DNA of 64,000 bases from Sphingomonas chungangi (GTDB taxonomy: Bacteria; Pseudomonadota; Alphaproteobacteria; Sphingomonadales; Sphingomonadaceae): assembly GCF_013778325.1 (NCBI RefSeq), contig NZ_JACEIB010000006.1, positions 186,001-250,000 of the forward strand, given 5' to 3'. Both the position numbers and the translations under genes were made by a program. Below, piece after piece: positions 42,896-50,738 of this stretch; position 1 is the first letter of the stretch; each line of letters opens with the position of its first letter. The notes under the pieces were generated by a model that saw only the letters and a list, made by a program, of their open reading frames with translations, did no database searches and had not been told where the DNA came from.

Positions 42896-43519
42896 CTAGC
42901 CCTTCCGGCGCTGCTCGACGAGGCCGATCGCGGTTGCCACCGCCGCCGCTACGTCCAGCGTGCTGGTGTCGAGCAGCAGGGCGTCGTCCGCCTGCCTGAG
43001 CGGCGCGATCCCGCGCCCGGAATCGCGTTCGTCGCGCGCGCGGATGTCGCCCAACACGTGATCGTAGGTGACCGCAAGGCCCATCCGCTCCAGTTCCTCG
43101 AAGCGGCGCCGCGCACGCACTTCGGGGGATGCGGTGACGAACAGCTTGGCTTGCGCTTCCGGCGCGATCACCGTGCCGATGTCGCGCCCGTCGAGCACCG
43201 CGCCGCCTTTCTGGTGCGCGAAGTCGCGCTGACGTTCCAATAGCGCGGCACGCACCGATGGATGCGCCGAGACGATCGAGGCGGCACGGCCGGCGGCCTC
43301 GCTCTTGAGGCCGGGGTCGGTCAGCAGTGCCTCGTCGAACGCGCAGGCGTGGAAGGCCTCGCCCTCGTCGGACGGATCGCCGCCACCGCGCAGCACCGCG
43401 ATGCCGACCGCGCGGTAGAGCAGTCCGGTATCGAGATGCGGCAGGCCGTAATGCGCGGCCAGCGCCTTGGCGATCGTGCCCTTGCCCGATGCGGCGGGCC
43501 CATCGACGGCGATGATCAT
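42896..43519 (-). CDS. cmk: cytidylate kinase
   Basis: 207 residues. Phosphorylates CMP and dCMP with ATP. P-loop IAVDGPAASGKGTIAKALA, LDTGLLYRAVGIAVLRGG, the CMP-binding LDGRDIGTVIAPEAQAKLFVTASPEVRARRR, and DERDSGRGIAPLRQADDALLLDTS. The start Met at 43519 overlaps the stop of the small membrane gene by four bases. Downstream of cmk one expects rpsA; here an S9 peptidase gene converges on it. Confidence 0.97.
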   Translation of the reverse strand: MIIAVDGPAASGKGTIAKALAAHYGLPHLDTGLLYRAVGIAVLRGGGDPSDEGEAFHACAFDEALLTDPGLKSEAAGRAASIVSAHPSVRAALLERQRDFAHQKGGAVLDGRDIGTVIAPEAQAKLFVTASPEVRARRRFEELERMGLAVTYDHVLGDIRARDERDSGRGIAPLRQADDALLLDTSTLDVAAAVATAIGLVEQRRKG

Positions 43520-43773
43520 AGCTGCGGCCCCCGGCTGCCGCGCATCGCCGCGATCAGGCCGATCAGCGCGATGATACCCCACACGCTTTCCAGCACCACC
43601 GAAGGCAGGTTGAAGTCGACGCTGAGCGAGATCAGCAGCAGGACCGCGCCGACCAGATTCATCGCGTTGAACAGGCGCTTGTCCATCGCGGGCGAGATGT
43701 TGGCGTAGGCGAAGGCGGCGATGAAGGTCGCGCTGCCGATCAGGCCGATGATGGTGGCGACGATGTGGCTCAT
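43516..43773 (-). CDS. small membrane protein (CBU_0592-like) between aroA and cmk
   Basis: 85 residues with three hydrophobic helices ([62 protein letters not shown]). The layout matches short CBU_0592-type membrane proteins of unknown function. It overlaps aroA by four bases on one side and cmk by four bases on the other, so the three genes are translated as a coupled unit. Confidence 0.8.
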   Translation of the reverse strand: MSHIVATIIGLIGSATFIAAFAYANISPAMDKRLFNAMNLVGAVLLLISLSVDFNLPSVVLESVWGIIALIGLIAAMRGSRGPQL

Positions 43774-45119
43774 GCCGCCACCGCTTCGTGGCTTTCGGCG
43801 CCGAGCGATTCCATCATCGGTACGAAGATCGGGAAGCTGGTGGCGATCGGTGCGCGATCGTCCACCGTCACCGGCTTCCGGCAAGCCAGCGAAGCGATAG
43901 CGAAGCTCATCGCGATGCGGTGATCGAGGTGGGTGGCGACGGTCGCGCCGCCGGCGAGCAGTTCGCCGCCGGTACCCTCGATGATCAGACCGTCCTCCAG
44001 CTCCTCTACGCGAGCGCCGATCGCGCGCAGTCCTTCGGCCATCACGGCGATGCGATCCGATTCCTTGACGCGCAGTTCCTCCAGACCCCGGAGGGTCGAT
44101 CGGCCGTGCGCCAGCGCGCAGGCGACGAAGAGGATCGGGAATTCGTCCACCATCGAGGGAACGATCGCCGGATCGGGTTCGATCCCCTTGAGGGACGAAG
44201 CCTTCACCCGTAAGTCCGCCACCGGCTCGCCGCCGACCGTGCGCTCGTTCTCGAACGCGACGTCGCCGCCCATCGCGCGCAGCACCTTGTAGAGGCCGGC
44301 GCGCGTGGGGTTGAGGCCGACATTCTCGACAACGATCTCGGAGCCCGGCACGATCAAGGCCGCCACCACCGGGAAGGCGGCCGAGGAGGGATCGCCCGGC
44401 ACGACGATGTGCTGGGGCTTCAGCTCCGCCTCGCCGGTGATCGATATGATCCGCTCGCCGCCGACTTCCTCGACGGTCAACTCGGCGCCGAAGCCGCGCA
44501 GCATGCGCTCGCTGTGATCGCGGGTCGGCACCGGCTCGATCACGCGGGTGATGCCCGGCGCGTTGAGCCCGGCCAGCAGCACCGCGGACTTCACCTGCGC
44601 GGAGGCGACCGGCAGGCGGTATTCGATCGGCACGGCCGGCACGATCCCGCGCACCATCAAGGGCAGGCGGCCGCCTGGAGAGGGCGTGAACTCGGCGCCC
44701 ATCTTCGACAGCGGCTCAATCACGCGGCCCATCGGCCGCTTGGAGAGCGAGGCATCGCCCGTGAAGGTGGCGGTGACGGCGTGGCTCGCCACCAGCCCCA
44801 TCAGCAGCCGCGTCGAGGTGCCCGAATTGCCCATCTCCAGCGCCGTCTCAGGCTGAAGCAATCCGCCGACGCCGACGCCGTGGATCGTCCACAACCCATC
44901 CTCGCCCCGCACGATCTCAGCCCCCATCGCGCGCATTGCGGCGGCAGTGGCCAGCACGTCCTCGCCCTCCAGAAGCCCCTCGACGCGGCTCTCGCCCACC
45001 GCCAGGGCGGAAAGCATCAGCGAACGGTGCGAGATCGACTTGTCACCCGGCACGCGCACCTTGCCCGAGAGCGGCCCGGGGGCGGAGAGGCGGAGCGGGG
45101 ATGCGGGGGGATGGCTCAT
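43770..45119 (-). CDS. aroA: 3-phosphoshikimate 1-carboxyvinyltransferase (EPSP synthase)
   Basis: 449 residues. Transfers enolpyruvyl from PEP to shikimate-3-phosphate. Motifs: [33 protein letters not shown] (PEP-binding NSGT), [30 protein letters not shown] and [19 protein letters not shown], and [11 protein letters not shown]. It is the first gene of the coupled aroA/small membrane/cmk run. The N-terminal [12 protein letters not shown] form and length fit alphaproteobacterial class II-like enzymes. Confidence 0.97.
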   Translation of the reverse strand: MSHPPASPLRLSAPGPLSGKVRVPGDKSISHRSLMLSALAVGESRVEGLLEGEDVLATAAAMRAMGAEIVRGEDGLWTIHGVGVGGLLQPETALEMGNSGTSTRLLMGLVASHAVTATFTGDASLSKRPMGRVIEPLSKMGAEFTPSPGGRLPLMVRGIVPAVPIEYRLPVASAQVKSAVLLAGLNAPGITRVIEPVPTRDHSERMLRGFGAELTVEEVGGERIISITGEAELKPQHIVVPGDPSSAAFPVVAALIVPGSEIVVENVGLNPTRAGLYKVLRAMGGDVAFENERTVGGEPVADLRVKASSLKGIEPDPAIVPSMVDEFPILFVACALAHGRSTLRGLEELRVKESDRIAVMAEGLRAIGARVEELEDGLIIEGTGGELLAGGATVATHLDHRIAMSFAIASLACRKPVTVDDRAPIATSFPIFVPMMESLGAESHEAVAA

Positions 45120-45232
45120 GCGCGCGGGCTTTTGACAGCGGCGTCCCGCTATGGCAAGGCGCCGCGCCTGATGCTTCCTTGCGGGATTCCCCGAAGGGAG
45201 CCCTTTCTCAAGCGATTGGACCTGGACGAGAC

Positions 45233-45547
45233 ATGCTGAAGCCTGAATGGGGCACCAAGCGGACCTGCCCGAAATGCGGCACCCGCTTCTACGATCTGGG
45301 CAAGGAAGACCCGGTGACCTGCATCGCCTGCGGGATCCAGTGGGAGCCCGAGCCGGTGCTCAAGTCGAAGCAGCCGCTGCCCTTCGACGCGCCCAAGCCC
45401 GTCAAGGAGAAGAAGGAAGAGGAAGATTCGGATCTCGCCGAGGATCTGGACATCGGTGAGGACGAGGAGCCGGCCGACGACGACACCGATATCGGTGGCG
45501 ACGACGATCTCGGCGTCGCCGCGCGCGACGACGACGACGACCAGTAA
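45233..45547 (+). CDS. TIGR02300 family protein (zinc-ribbon with acidic tail)
   Basis: 104 residues. N-terminal zinc-ribbon with [20 protein letters not shown] and CIACG (two CxxC pairs), then a Lys-rich stretch and a strongly acidic tail ending in DDDDDQ. This is the alphaproteobacterial TIGR02300/FYDLN-acid family, whose role is unknown. It is divergent from aroA. Confidence 0.92.
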   Translation: MLKPEWGTKRTCPKCGTRFYDLGKEDPVTCIACGIQWEPEPVLKSKQPLPFDAPKPVKEKKEEEDSDLAEDLDIGEDEEPADDDTDIGGDDDLGVAARDDDDDQ

Positions 45548-45559
45548 GCCTTCGTTCGG

Positions 45560-45609
45560 GCGCTTTCCGGAGGCCCCGCGGAAAAATGCGGGAGGCTCCG
45601 GAAAGGCGC
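45560..45609 (+). terminator. large hairpin after the TIGR02300 gene
   Basis: GCGC TTTCCGGAG GCCCCGC pairs with GCGGGAGG CTCCGGAAA GGCGC around a GGAAAAAT loop; the TTTCCGGAG/CTCCGGAAA core is perfect over 9 bp. No T-run follows, so it may be a Rho-independent terminator variant or an mRNA 3'-end stabiliser. Confidence 0.5.
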
Positions 45610-45684
45610 TTGCAAGGGTCTGCCGCCTGCCCTAAAGGCGGCGCTCCCGAGGCCGGAACCCAGCCGGCCGGGCGGAAAAGGCGT

Positions 45685-45760
45685 GGGGCCGTAGCTCAGC
45701 TGGGAGAGCGTCGCAATGGCATTGCGAAGGTCAGGGGTTCGATCCCCCTCGGCTCCACCA
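45685..45760 (+). tRNA. tRNA-Ala (GGC anticodon)
   Basis: Acceptor GGGGCCG, D arm TAGCTCAGCTGGGAGAGC, anticodon stem TCGCA/TGCGA around loop ATGGCAT (anticodon GGC), T arm GGGTTCGATCCCC, and encoded CCA. 76 nt with CCA. Confidence 0.97.
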
Positions 45761-45769
45761 TTTCAAGAG

Positions 45770-45793
45770 GCCCCCGATATCGGGGGCTTTTTT
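45770..45793 (+). terminator. intrinsic terminator after tRNA-Ala
   Basis: GCCCCCGA/TCGGGGGC palindromic stem followed by TTTTTT, ten bases after the tRNA 3' end. Confidence 0.92.
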
Positions 45794-45814
45794 GTTTCTT
45801 GCGGTGAGGGCTGA

Positions 45815-46468
45815 TCAGCCGTCCACTGCCCCCGTCACGCCGTAGCATCGCAGGAACTGGCCGACGATCCGGGCCGCTTCACGGCGGATCGTATCGTCCT
45901 CGCGCTTCTCGATGCCCCACAGCAACCGCTGGGGATACCCGCCCGCGCACAGGCCGAGCAGCAGGCCGGCCGCCTCGTCCGGATCATCCTTCCGGAGCGC
46001 GCCGATCTCCATCTGGCCGGCCAGATAATGGGCCAGAAGCTCCCGGCTGCGGCCCGGCGCGCGATCGTAGAAGATCCGCCCGATCTCAGGAAAGCGTTCG
46101 ACCTCGCTGATGATCAGCCGCTGGAGCGCGATCGCATCCGGCATCGTGATGCGGGTGAGGAACTTGCCCGCGAAGCTGGTCAGCACGCGATCGATGGGCA
46201 GGCGCGGATCGAGCACCGCGCTCATCACCGATCGGAAGGCGGCGGTCGCGGAATCGAGCACCGCCGCGAACAAGTCCTCTTTCGAGCCGAAATAGCTCCA
46301 CAGCGTACCCTTGGAGCCGCCCAGACCGGCCGCGATGCCGGACATGGTCGTCCGGTCGTAGCCGTTTTCGAGGAACGTGCGGGTTGCCAGCTCGATGATC
46401 GCCGCACGCCGTTCCGCCTTGCGCGTCTCGCGACGGCCCATCGGGGCGGTTTCGGTCTCCGTCATCAT
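45815..46468 (-). CDS. TetR/AcrR family repressor of the adjacent efflux operon
   Basis: 217 residues. N-terminal TetR helix-turn-helix (IIELATRTFLENGYDRTTMSGIAAGLGGSKGTLWSYFGSKEDLFAAVL) and a helical ligand domain of the TetR_C_7-like AefR type. Two start Mets lie side by side (46468, 46465). It is divergent from the outer-membrane factor/EmrA/EmrB operon, with two copies of a palindromic operator between them, so it most probably represses both itself and the pump and is released by the pump's substrates. Confidence 0.93.
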   Translation of the reverse strand: MMTETETAPMGRRETRKAERRAAIIELATRTFLENGYDRTTMSGIAAGLGGSKGTLWSYFGSKEDLFAAVLDSATAAFRSVMSAVLDPRLPIDRVLTSFAGKFLTRITMPDAIALQRLIISEVERFPEIGRIFYDRAPGRSRELLAHYLAGQMEIGALRKDDPDEAAGLLLGLCAGGYPQRLLWGIEKREDDTIRREAARIVGQFLRCYGVTGAVDG

Positions 46469-46470
46469 TG

Positions 46471-46487
46471 CCGTACTATACGGTACG
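46471..46487. promoter_or_regulatory. TetR operator copy 1 (next to the repressor gene)
   Basis: CCGTACTATACGGTACG: inverted repeat CGTAC...GTACG with a six-base centre, three bases upstream of the repressor start codon. It matches copy 2 at 46529. It would block translation initiation or early transcription of tetR. Confidence 0.8.
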
Positions 46488-46495
46488 ATTTCCTG

Positions 46496-46546
46496 TTGAC
46501 AAGGACTTTGGGCGAGCGCAGATAAAAACCGTACTTTTTGGTACGG
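46496..46546 (+). promoter_or_regulatory. efflux operon promoter with TetR operator copy 2
   Basis: TTGACA (46496-46501) fits a consensus -35, and CAGATA/GATAAA (46519-46526) could be the -10 at 17-19 bases spacing. Operator copy 2, CCGTACTTTTTGGTACGG (46529-46546), has the same CGTAC...GTACG arms and covers the expected transcription start, 10 bases before the first efflux gene. Confidence 0.75.
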
Positions 46547-46556
46547 AGATTCGATC

Positions 46557-48050
46557 ATGCATCTCGCGAAACCTCGCGGGCTGCCGCTGCGGGCGGCTGC
46601 CCTGTCCTTGCTGCTGTCCGGCTGCGTGGCCGTGCCGAAACTGGGGCCACGCCCCGAAATGCGGCAGGCGCAGAGCTTCGCCGCCGAACGAAGCCTCGCG
46701 CCGTCTCCCACCTCCGATGCCACCTGGCCGGGCGGTGACTGGTGGCGCGGCTATAACGATCCGCAGCTGACGTCGCTGATCGAGGAAGGGCTTGCCGGTG
46801 CGCCCGATCTCGCTGCCGCAGTGGCACGCCTCCGCCAGGCAGAGGGCTATCGCCAGCAGGCCGGTGCGGCGTTGCTTCCGCGGATTGACGGTTCCGCCTC
46901 GGTCGGCGGCACGAAACAGAGCGGGCAGATGGGTTCGCCGTTGCCGGTTTCGATGAGGGGCTGGAAGGACACCGCCAGCGCCTCGCTCGATGCCAGCTTC
47001 GACCTCGATCTCTGGGGCAAGAACCGCGCGAACCTGCGCGCGGCGACGTCCGATGCCGATGCCGCATCGGTGGACGTCGCGGAAGCGCGGCTGCTATTGT
47101 CGACCAACATCGCCAGCGCCTATGCCGATCTCGCGCGCTATTATGCCGAGCGCGACGTCGAGGCGAATGCGGTGCAACTGCGGCTCGATACGCAGAAGCT
47201 GGTCGCGAACCGCGTCGCGATCGGGCTCGATACCAAGGCCGAACTCAAGCAGGCCGATTCCGCCGTCCCCGCCGAGCGGGCGCAGCTCGCCGCCGTTGAG
47301 GAATCGATCGCGCTCACGAAGAACAGCATTGCCGCCTTGCTGGGCGAGGGGCCGGATCGTGGGCTGAGCGTCGAGCGGCCGACGCTCAGCTTTACCGCGC
47401 GTACCGTGCCTGCGGACGTCACCACCGATCTGATCGGCCGTCGGCCCGACGTTGTCTCGGCGCGTGCGCGGGTGGAATCGAGTGCCGAACGGATCAAGGC
47501 GGCGCGGGCGGATTTCTATCCGTCGGTCAGCCTCACGGCGCTGATCGGCGTCCAGTCGCTCGGCATCTCCAACCTGTTCCTTTCGGGATCGAGCTTCGGC
47601 AATGCCGGCGCGGCTGTCAGCCTGCCGATCTTCCATGGCGGCGAGATCAAGGGCAAGTATCGCGTCGCGCGCGGCACCTATGACGAGGCCGTCGCCACGT
47701 ATGACGGCACCGTCGCGGGCGCCTTCCATGACGTTGCCGATGCGGTGACCAGCCAATCCATGCTTGCCGAGCAGCTGAGCCAGTCGCGCCAGTCGCTCTC
47801 CGATGCGCGGGAGGCATACGATGTCGCCCGCCAGCGTTACGAAGGCGGCCTTTCCGATTACCTGACCGTGCTGACCGCGCAGAACAGCGTGCTGACCGAG
47901 CAGCGTATCGTCGTCGACCTCGAGGCGCGCGCCTTCACGCTCGACGTCGCGCTGGTGAAGGCGCTCGGCGGCGGCGCCGTCGCGCCCGTTTCAACCCTCA
48001 CGACCAGCGCCGATGCCGGCGCCGCATCCCGGGAGACCATCCATGGCTGA
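46557..48050 (+). CDS. outer membrane factor of a tripartite efflux pump (NodT/OprM type lipoprotein)
   Basis: 497 residues. A lipobox LLLSGC near residue 22 and two OEP (TolC-like) repeats: DWWRGYNDPQLTSLIEEGLAGAPDLAAAVARLRQAE, ASFDLDLWGKNRANLRAAT, GRRPDVVSARARVESSAERIKAARADFYPSVSL and SLPIFHGGEIKGKYRVA. It forms the outer-membrane channel for the EmrAB-type pump encoded next. It overlaps the adaptor start by eight bases. Confidence 0.95.
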   Translation: MHLAKPRGLPLRAAALSLLLSGCVAVPKLGPRPEMRQAQSFAAERSLAPSPTSDATWPGGDWWRGYNDPQLTSLIEEGLAGAPDLAAAVARLRQAEGYRQQAGAALLPRIDGSASVGGTKQSGQMGSPLPVSMRGWKDTASASLDASFDLDLWGKNRANLRAATSDADAASVDVAEARLLLSTNIASAYADLARYYAERDVEANAVQLRLDTQKLVANRVAIGLDTKAELKQADSAVPAERAQLAAVEESIALTKNSIAALLGEGPDRGLSVERPTLSFTARTVPADVTTDLIGRRPDVVSARARVESSAERIKAARADFYPSVSLTALIGVQSLGISNLFLSGSSFGNAGAAVSLPIFHGGEIKGKYRVARGTYDEAVATYDGTVAGAFHDVADAVTSQSMLAEQLSQSRQSLSDAREAYDVARQRYEGGLSDYLTVLTAQNSVLTEQRIVVDLEARAFTLDVALVKALGGGAVAPVSTLTTSADAGAASRETIHG

Positions 48051-49176
48051 GGCTGATCCCATGATCGAAACCCACGCGCCCGAGACCAAGCCGGGCAATC
48101 CGAAGCGCCGCAGGGCCCTGCTGGGCATCGGCGGCGCGGTGCTGCTGGCCGGCGTCGGCTATGGCGGCTGGTACGCCCTTGTCGGCAGCCACCATGTCAG
48201 CACCGACAACGCCTATGTCGGCGCCGACACCGCGCAGGTGACGCCGATGGTGGCGGGGCAGGTGGCGCAGGTGCTGGTGTCCGACGCGCAGACGGTGAAG
48301 CGCGGCGACGTGCTCGTCCGCATCGACGACAGCGACGCCCGCATCGCGCTCGCCGACGCCGAGGCCGCGCTCGCCAAGGCCAAGCGGCAGTTCGGGCAGA
48401 CCAGCGCGACAGGCAGCTCGCTCGCCTCGACGCTCGCCGCCAAGGATCAGGCGATCGCGGGCGCGCAGGCGCAGCTCTCCTCCGCGCAGGCCGCGCTGCA
48501 GAAGGCCGCGATCGATCTCGATCGCCGCAGGAAGCTGGCGCCCAGCGGCGCCGTTTCGGCCGACGAGCTGACCTCGGCGATCAATTCCTACGCCGCCGCC
48601 AAGGGCAGCGCGGACAATGCCCGCGCCGCGCTCCAGCAGGCGATCTCGGCCAAGGATGCCGCGAAGGGCGATCTCGCCGCCAACCAGGCGCTGATCGACG
48701 GCACCACCGTCGTCACCAATCCGGACGTGCTGGCCGCGCAGGCGAAGGTCGATCAGGCGCGGCTCGATCTGTCGCGCACCGTGATCCGCGCGCCGGTCGA
48801 CGGCGTCGTCACCAACCGCAACGTGCAGGTCGGGCAGCGGCTGGCGCAGGGGGCGGCGATCATGAAGGTCGTGCCGATCCGCCAGCTCTACGTCGATGCC
48901 AATTTCAAGGAAGGGCAACTCGCCCATGTCGCACCGGGGCAGAAGGTGGAGATCACTTCGGATCTCTATGGGGCGGGCGTGGTGTATCACGGCACGGTGG
49001 TCGGCTTCTCGGGCGGCACCGGATCGGCCTTCGCGCTGATCCCGGCGCAGAACGCCACCGGCAACTGGATCAAGATCGTCCAGCGCCTGCCGGTCCGCAT
49101 CCGCCTCGATCCGCGCGAGCTCGATGCGCATCCGCTGCGCGTCGGCCTGTCGATGGACGCCGATATCCATATCTGA
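48043..49176 (+). CDS. EmrA/HlyD-type efflux adaptor
   Basis: 377 residues. An N-terminal membrane helix (ALLGIGGAVLLAGVGYGGWYALVG), then barrel-sandwich/lipoyl halves (TDNAYVGADTAQVTPMVAGQVAQVLVSDAQTVKRGDVLVRID and TVIRAPVDGVVTNRNVQVGQRLAQGA) separated by a long alpha-helical hairpin. It links the inner-membrane DHA2 pump to the outer-membrane factor. I chose the Met at 48043 (MAEADPMIETH); it overlaps the preceding stop. Confidence 0.95.
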   Translation: MAEADPMIETHAPETKPGNPKRRRALLGIGGAVLLAGVGYGGWYALVGSHHVSTDNAYVGADTAQVTPMVAGQVAQVLVSDAQTVKRGDVLVRIDDSDARIALADAEAALAKAKRQFGQTSATGSSLASTLAAKDQAIAGAQAQLSSAQAALQKAAIDLDRRRKLAPSGAVSADELTSAINSYAAAKGSADNARAALQQAISAKDAAKGDLAANQALIDGTTVVTNPDVLAAQAKVDQARLDLSRTVIRAPVDGVVTNRNVQVGQRLAQGAAIMKVVPIRQLYVDANFKEGQLAHVAPGQKVEITSDLYGAGVVYHGTVVGFSGGTGSAFALIPAQNATGNWIKIVQRLPVRIRLDPRELDAHPLRVGLSMDADIHI

Positions 49177-49208
49177 ACTGGCAAATCTGAACCGGGGAGG
49201 CCGCCGCA

Positions 49209-50738
49209 ATGGACAGCCCGCACGAGAAACCCGTCACGCTGAGCGGTGCGCCGCTGCTGTTCGCCGCGCTTGCGCTGGCGCTCAGCAACTTCATGGTGGT
49301 GCTGGACACCACCATCGCCAACGTCTCGGTGCCGCACATATCGGGTGGCATCGGCGTGTCGCCCGATCAGGGCACCTGGGTGATCACATCCTATTCGGTG
49401 GCGGAGGCGGTGTGCGTGCCGCTGACCGGCTTCCTGACGGCGCGCTTCGGCAGCGTGAAGCTGTTCATCGGCGCGCTGATCGGCTTCGCCTGCTTCTCGA
49501 TGCTGTGCGGCATGTCGACCTCGCTTGGCGAGATCGTGCTGTTCCGGCTGGGGCAGGGCTTCTGCGGCGGCCCGCTGATGCCGCTGACCCAGACATTGCT
49601 GATGCGGGTGTTCCCGAAGGAGAAGCATGGGCAGGCGCTGGGGCTGTGGTCGATGACCACGGTGACCGCGCCGATCCTCGGGCCGATCCTTGGCGGCGTG
49701 CTGAGCGACGATGCCTCGTGGCACTGGATCTTCTTCATCAACCTGCCGGTGGCCGCGGCCTGCATCGCCGGTGCGTGGATGCTGCTCCGCCCGATCGAGA
49801 CGGCGCTGAAGCCGGCGCGGATCGATGCCATGGGCCTCGCGCTGATGGTACTGTGGATCGCCGCGCTGCAGGTGATGCTCGATCTTGGCCATGATCGGGA
49901 CTGGTTCCACAACAGCTTCATCGCCATCCTCGCGGTCATCGCCGTCATCGGCTTCGCGCTGTTCTGCGCGTGGGAACTGACCGAGGCGCATCCGGCGGTC
50001 GATCTGCGCGTGTTCCGCCATCGCGGTTTCTCGGCAAGCGTGGTGGCGCTGGCCTTCGCCTTCGGGACGTTCTTCACGTCCGCGGTAATCATCCCGCAAT
50101 GGCTGCAGGGCTATCTCGGCTACACGGCGACGTGGGCGGGCTATGCGACCGCCTTCACCGGCGTATCCGCCGTGATCGCCTCGCCGATCGTCGGCAAGCT
50201 CTCGGCGAAAGTCGATCCCCGCAGGCTGGTCAGCTTCGGCATCCTCTGGCTGGGCGCGACGACGCTGTTGCGCGCGCACTGGAACAGCAGCGCGGACTTC
50301 TGGTCGCTGGCGGTCCCGCAATTGCTGCAGGGCGTGGGGCTGCCCTTCTTCTTCATCCCGATCACCAGCATCGGGCTGGCCGCCGTGGACGAGGAGGAAC
50401 TGGCCTCGGCGGCGGGCCTGATGAGCTTCCTGCGTACCATGGCGGCGGCGATCGGTACCTCGATCTCCACCACCGCCTGGGACAACGACACGCGCGTCGC
50501 GCGTAGCGAGCTGGTGTCGAAGCTCAACAGCAACGACGTGTCGGCCATGCTGCAGAACCAGGGCTTCGGCGTCGATCAGGTGCGCGGCACGATCGAGCAG
50601 CTTGTCAACGGCGAGGCGACCGCGCTGGCGACCAACCACATCTTCCTCGTGTCGGCGCTCGTCTTCCTGTTCGCGGCCCTCCTGATCTGGGTCGCGCCGA
50701 AGCCGGACCGGCAGGTGGCGCCGGGCGCCGCGCACTGA
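49209..50738 (+). CDS. EmrB-type DHA2 family MFS efflux pump
   Basis: 509 residues with 14 predicted helices. DHA2 motifs: LDTTIANVSVPHISGGIGVSPDQGTWVITSYSVAEAVCVPLTGFLTARFGSVKLF (motifs D1/A), GQGFCGGPLMPLTQTLLMRVFPKEKHGQALGLWSMTTVTAPILGPILGG (motif C). It exports hydrophobic toxicants by proton antiport. GGGGAGG ribosome binding site. The stop codon abuts the stop of the M16 gene on the other strand with no gap. Confidence 0.96.
   Translation: MDSPHEKPVTLSGAPLLFAALALALSNFMVVLDTTIANVSVPHISGGIGVSPDQGTWVITSYSVAEAVCVPLTGFLTARFGSVKLFIGALIGFACFSMLCGMSTSLGEIVLFRLGQGFCGGPLMPLTQTLLMRVFPKEKHGQALGLWSMTTVTAPILGPILGGVLSDDASWHWIFFINLPVAAACIAGAWMLLRPIETALKPARIDAMGLALMVLWIAALQVMLDLGHDRDWFHNSFIAILAVIAVIGFALFCAWELTEAHPAVDLRVFRHRGFSASVVALAFAFGTFFTSAVIIPQWLQGYLGYTATWAGYATAFTGVSAVIASPIVGKLSAKVDPRRLVSFGILWLGATTLLRAHWNSSADFWSLAVPQLLQGVGLPFFFIPITSIGLAAVDEEELASAAGLMSFLRTMAAAIGTSISTTAWDNDTRVARSELVSKLNSNDVSAMLQNQGFGVDQVRGTIEQLVNGEATALATNHIFLVSALVFLFAALLIWVAPKPDRQVAPGAAH

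Noticed and set aside
160-45760. tRNA genes as integration sites for a mobile island
   Set aside because: No integrase, transposase or flanking repeat of a tRNA 3' end is seen near tRNA-Trp, tRNA-Leu or tRNA-Ala.
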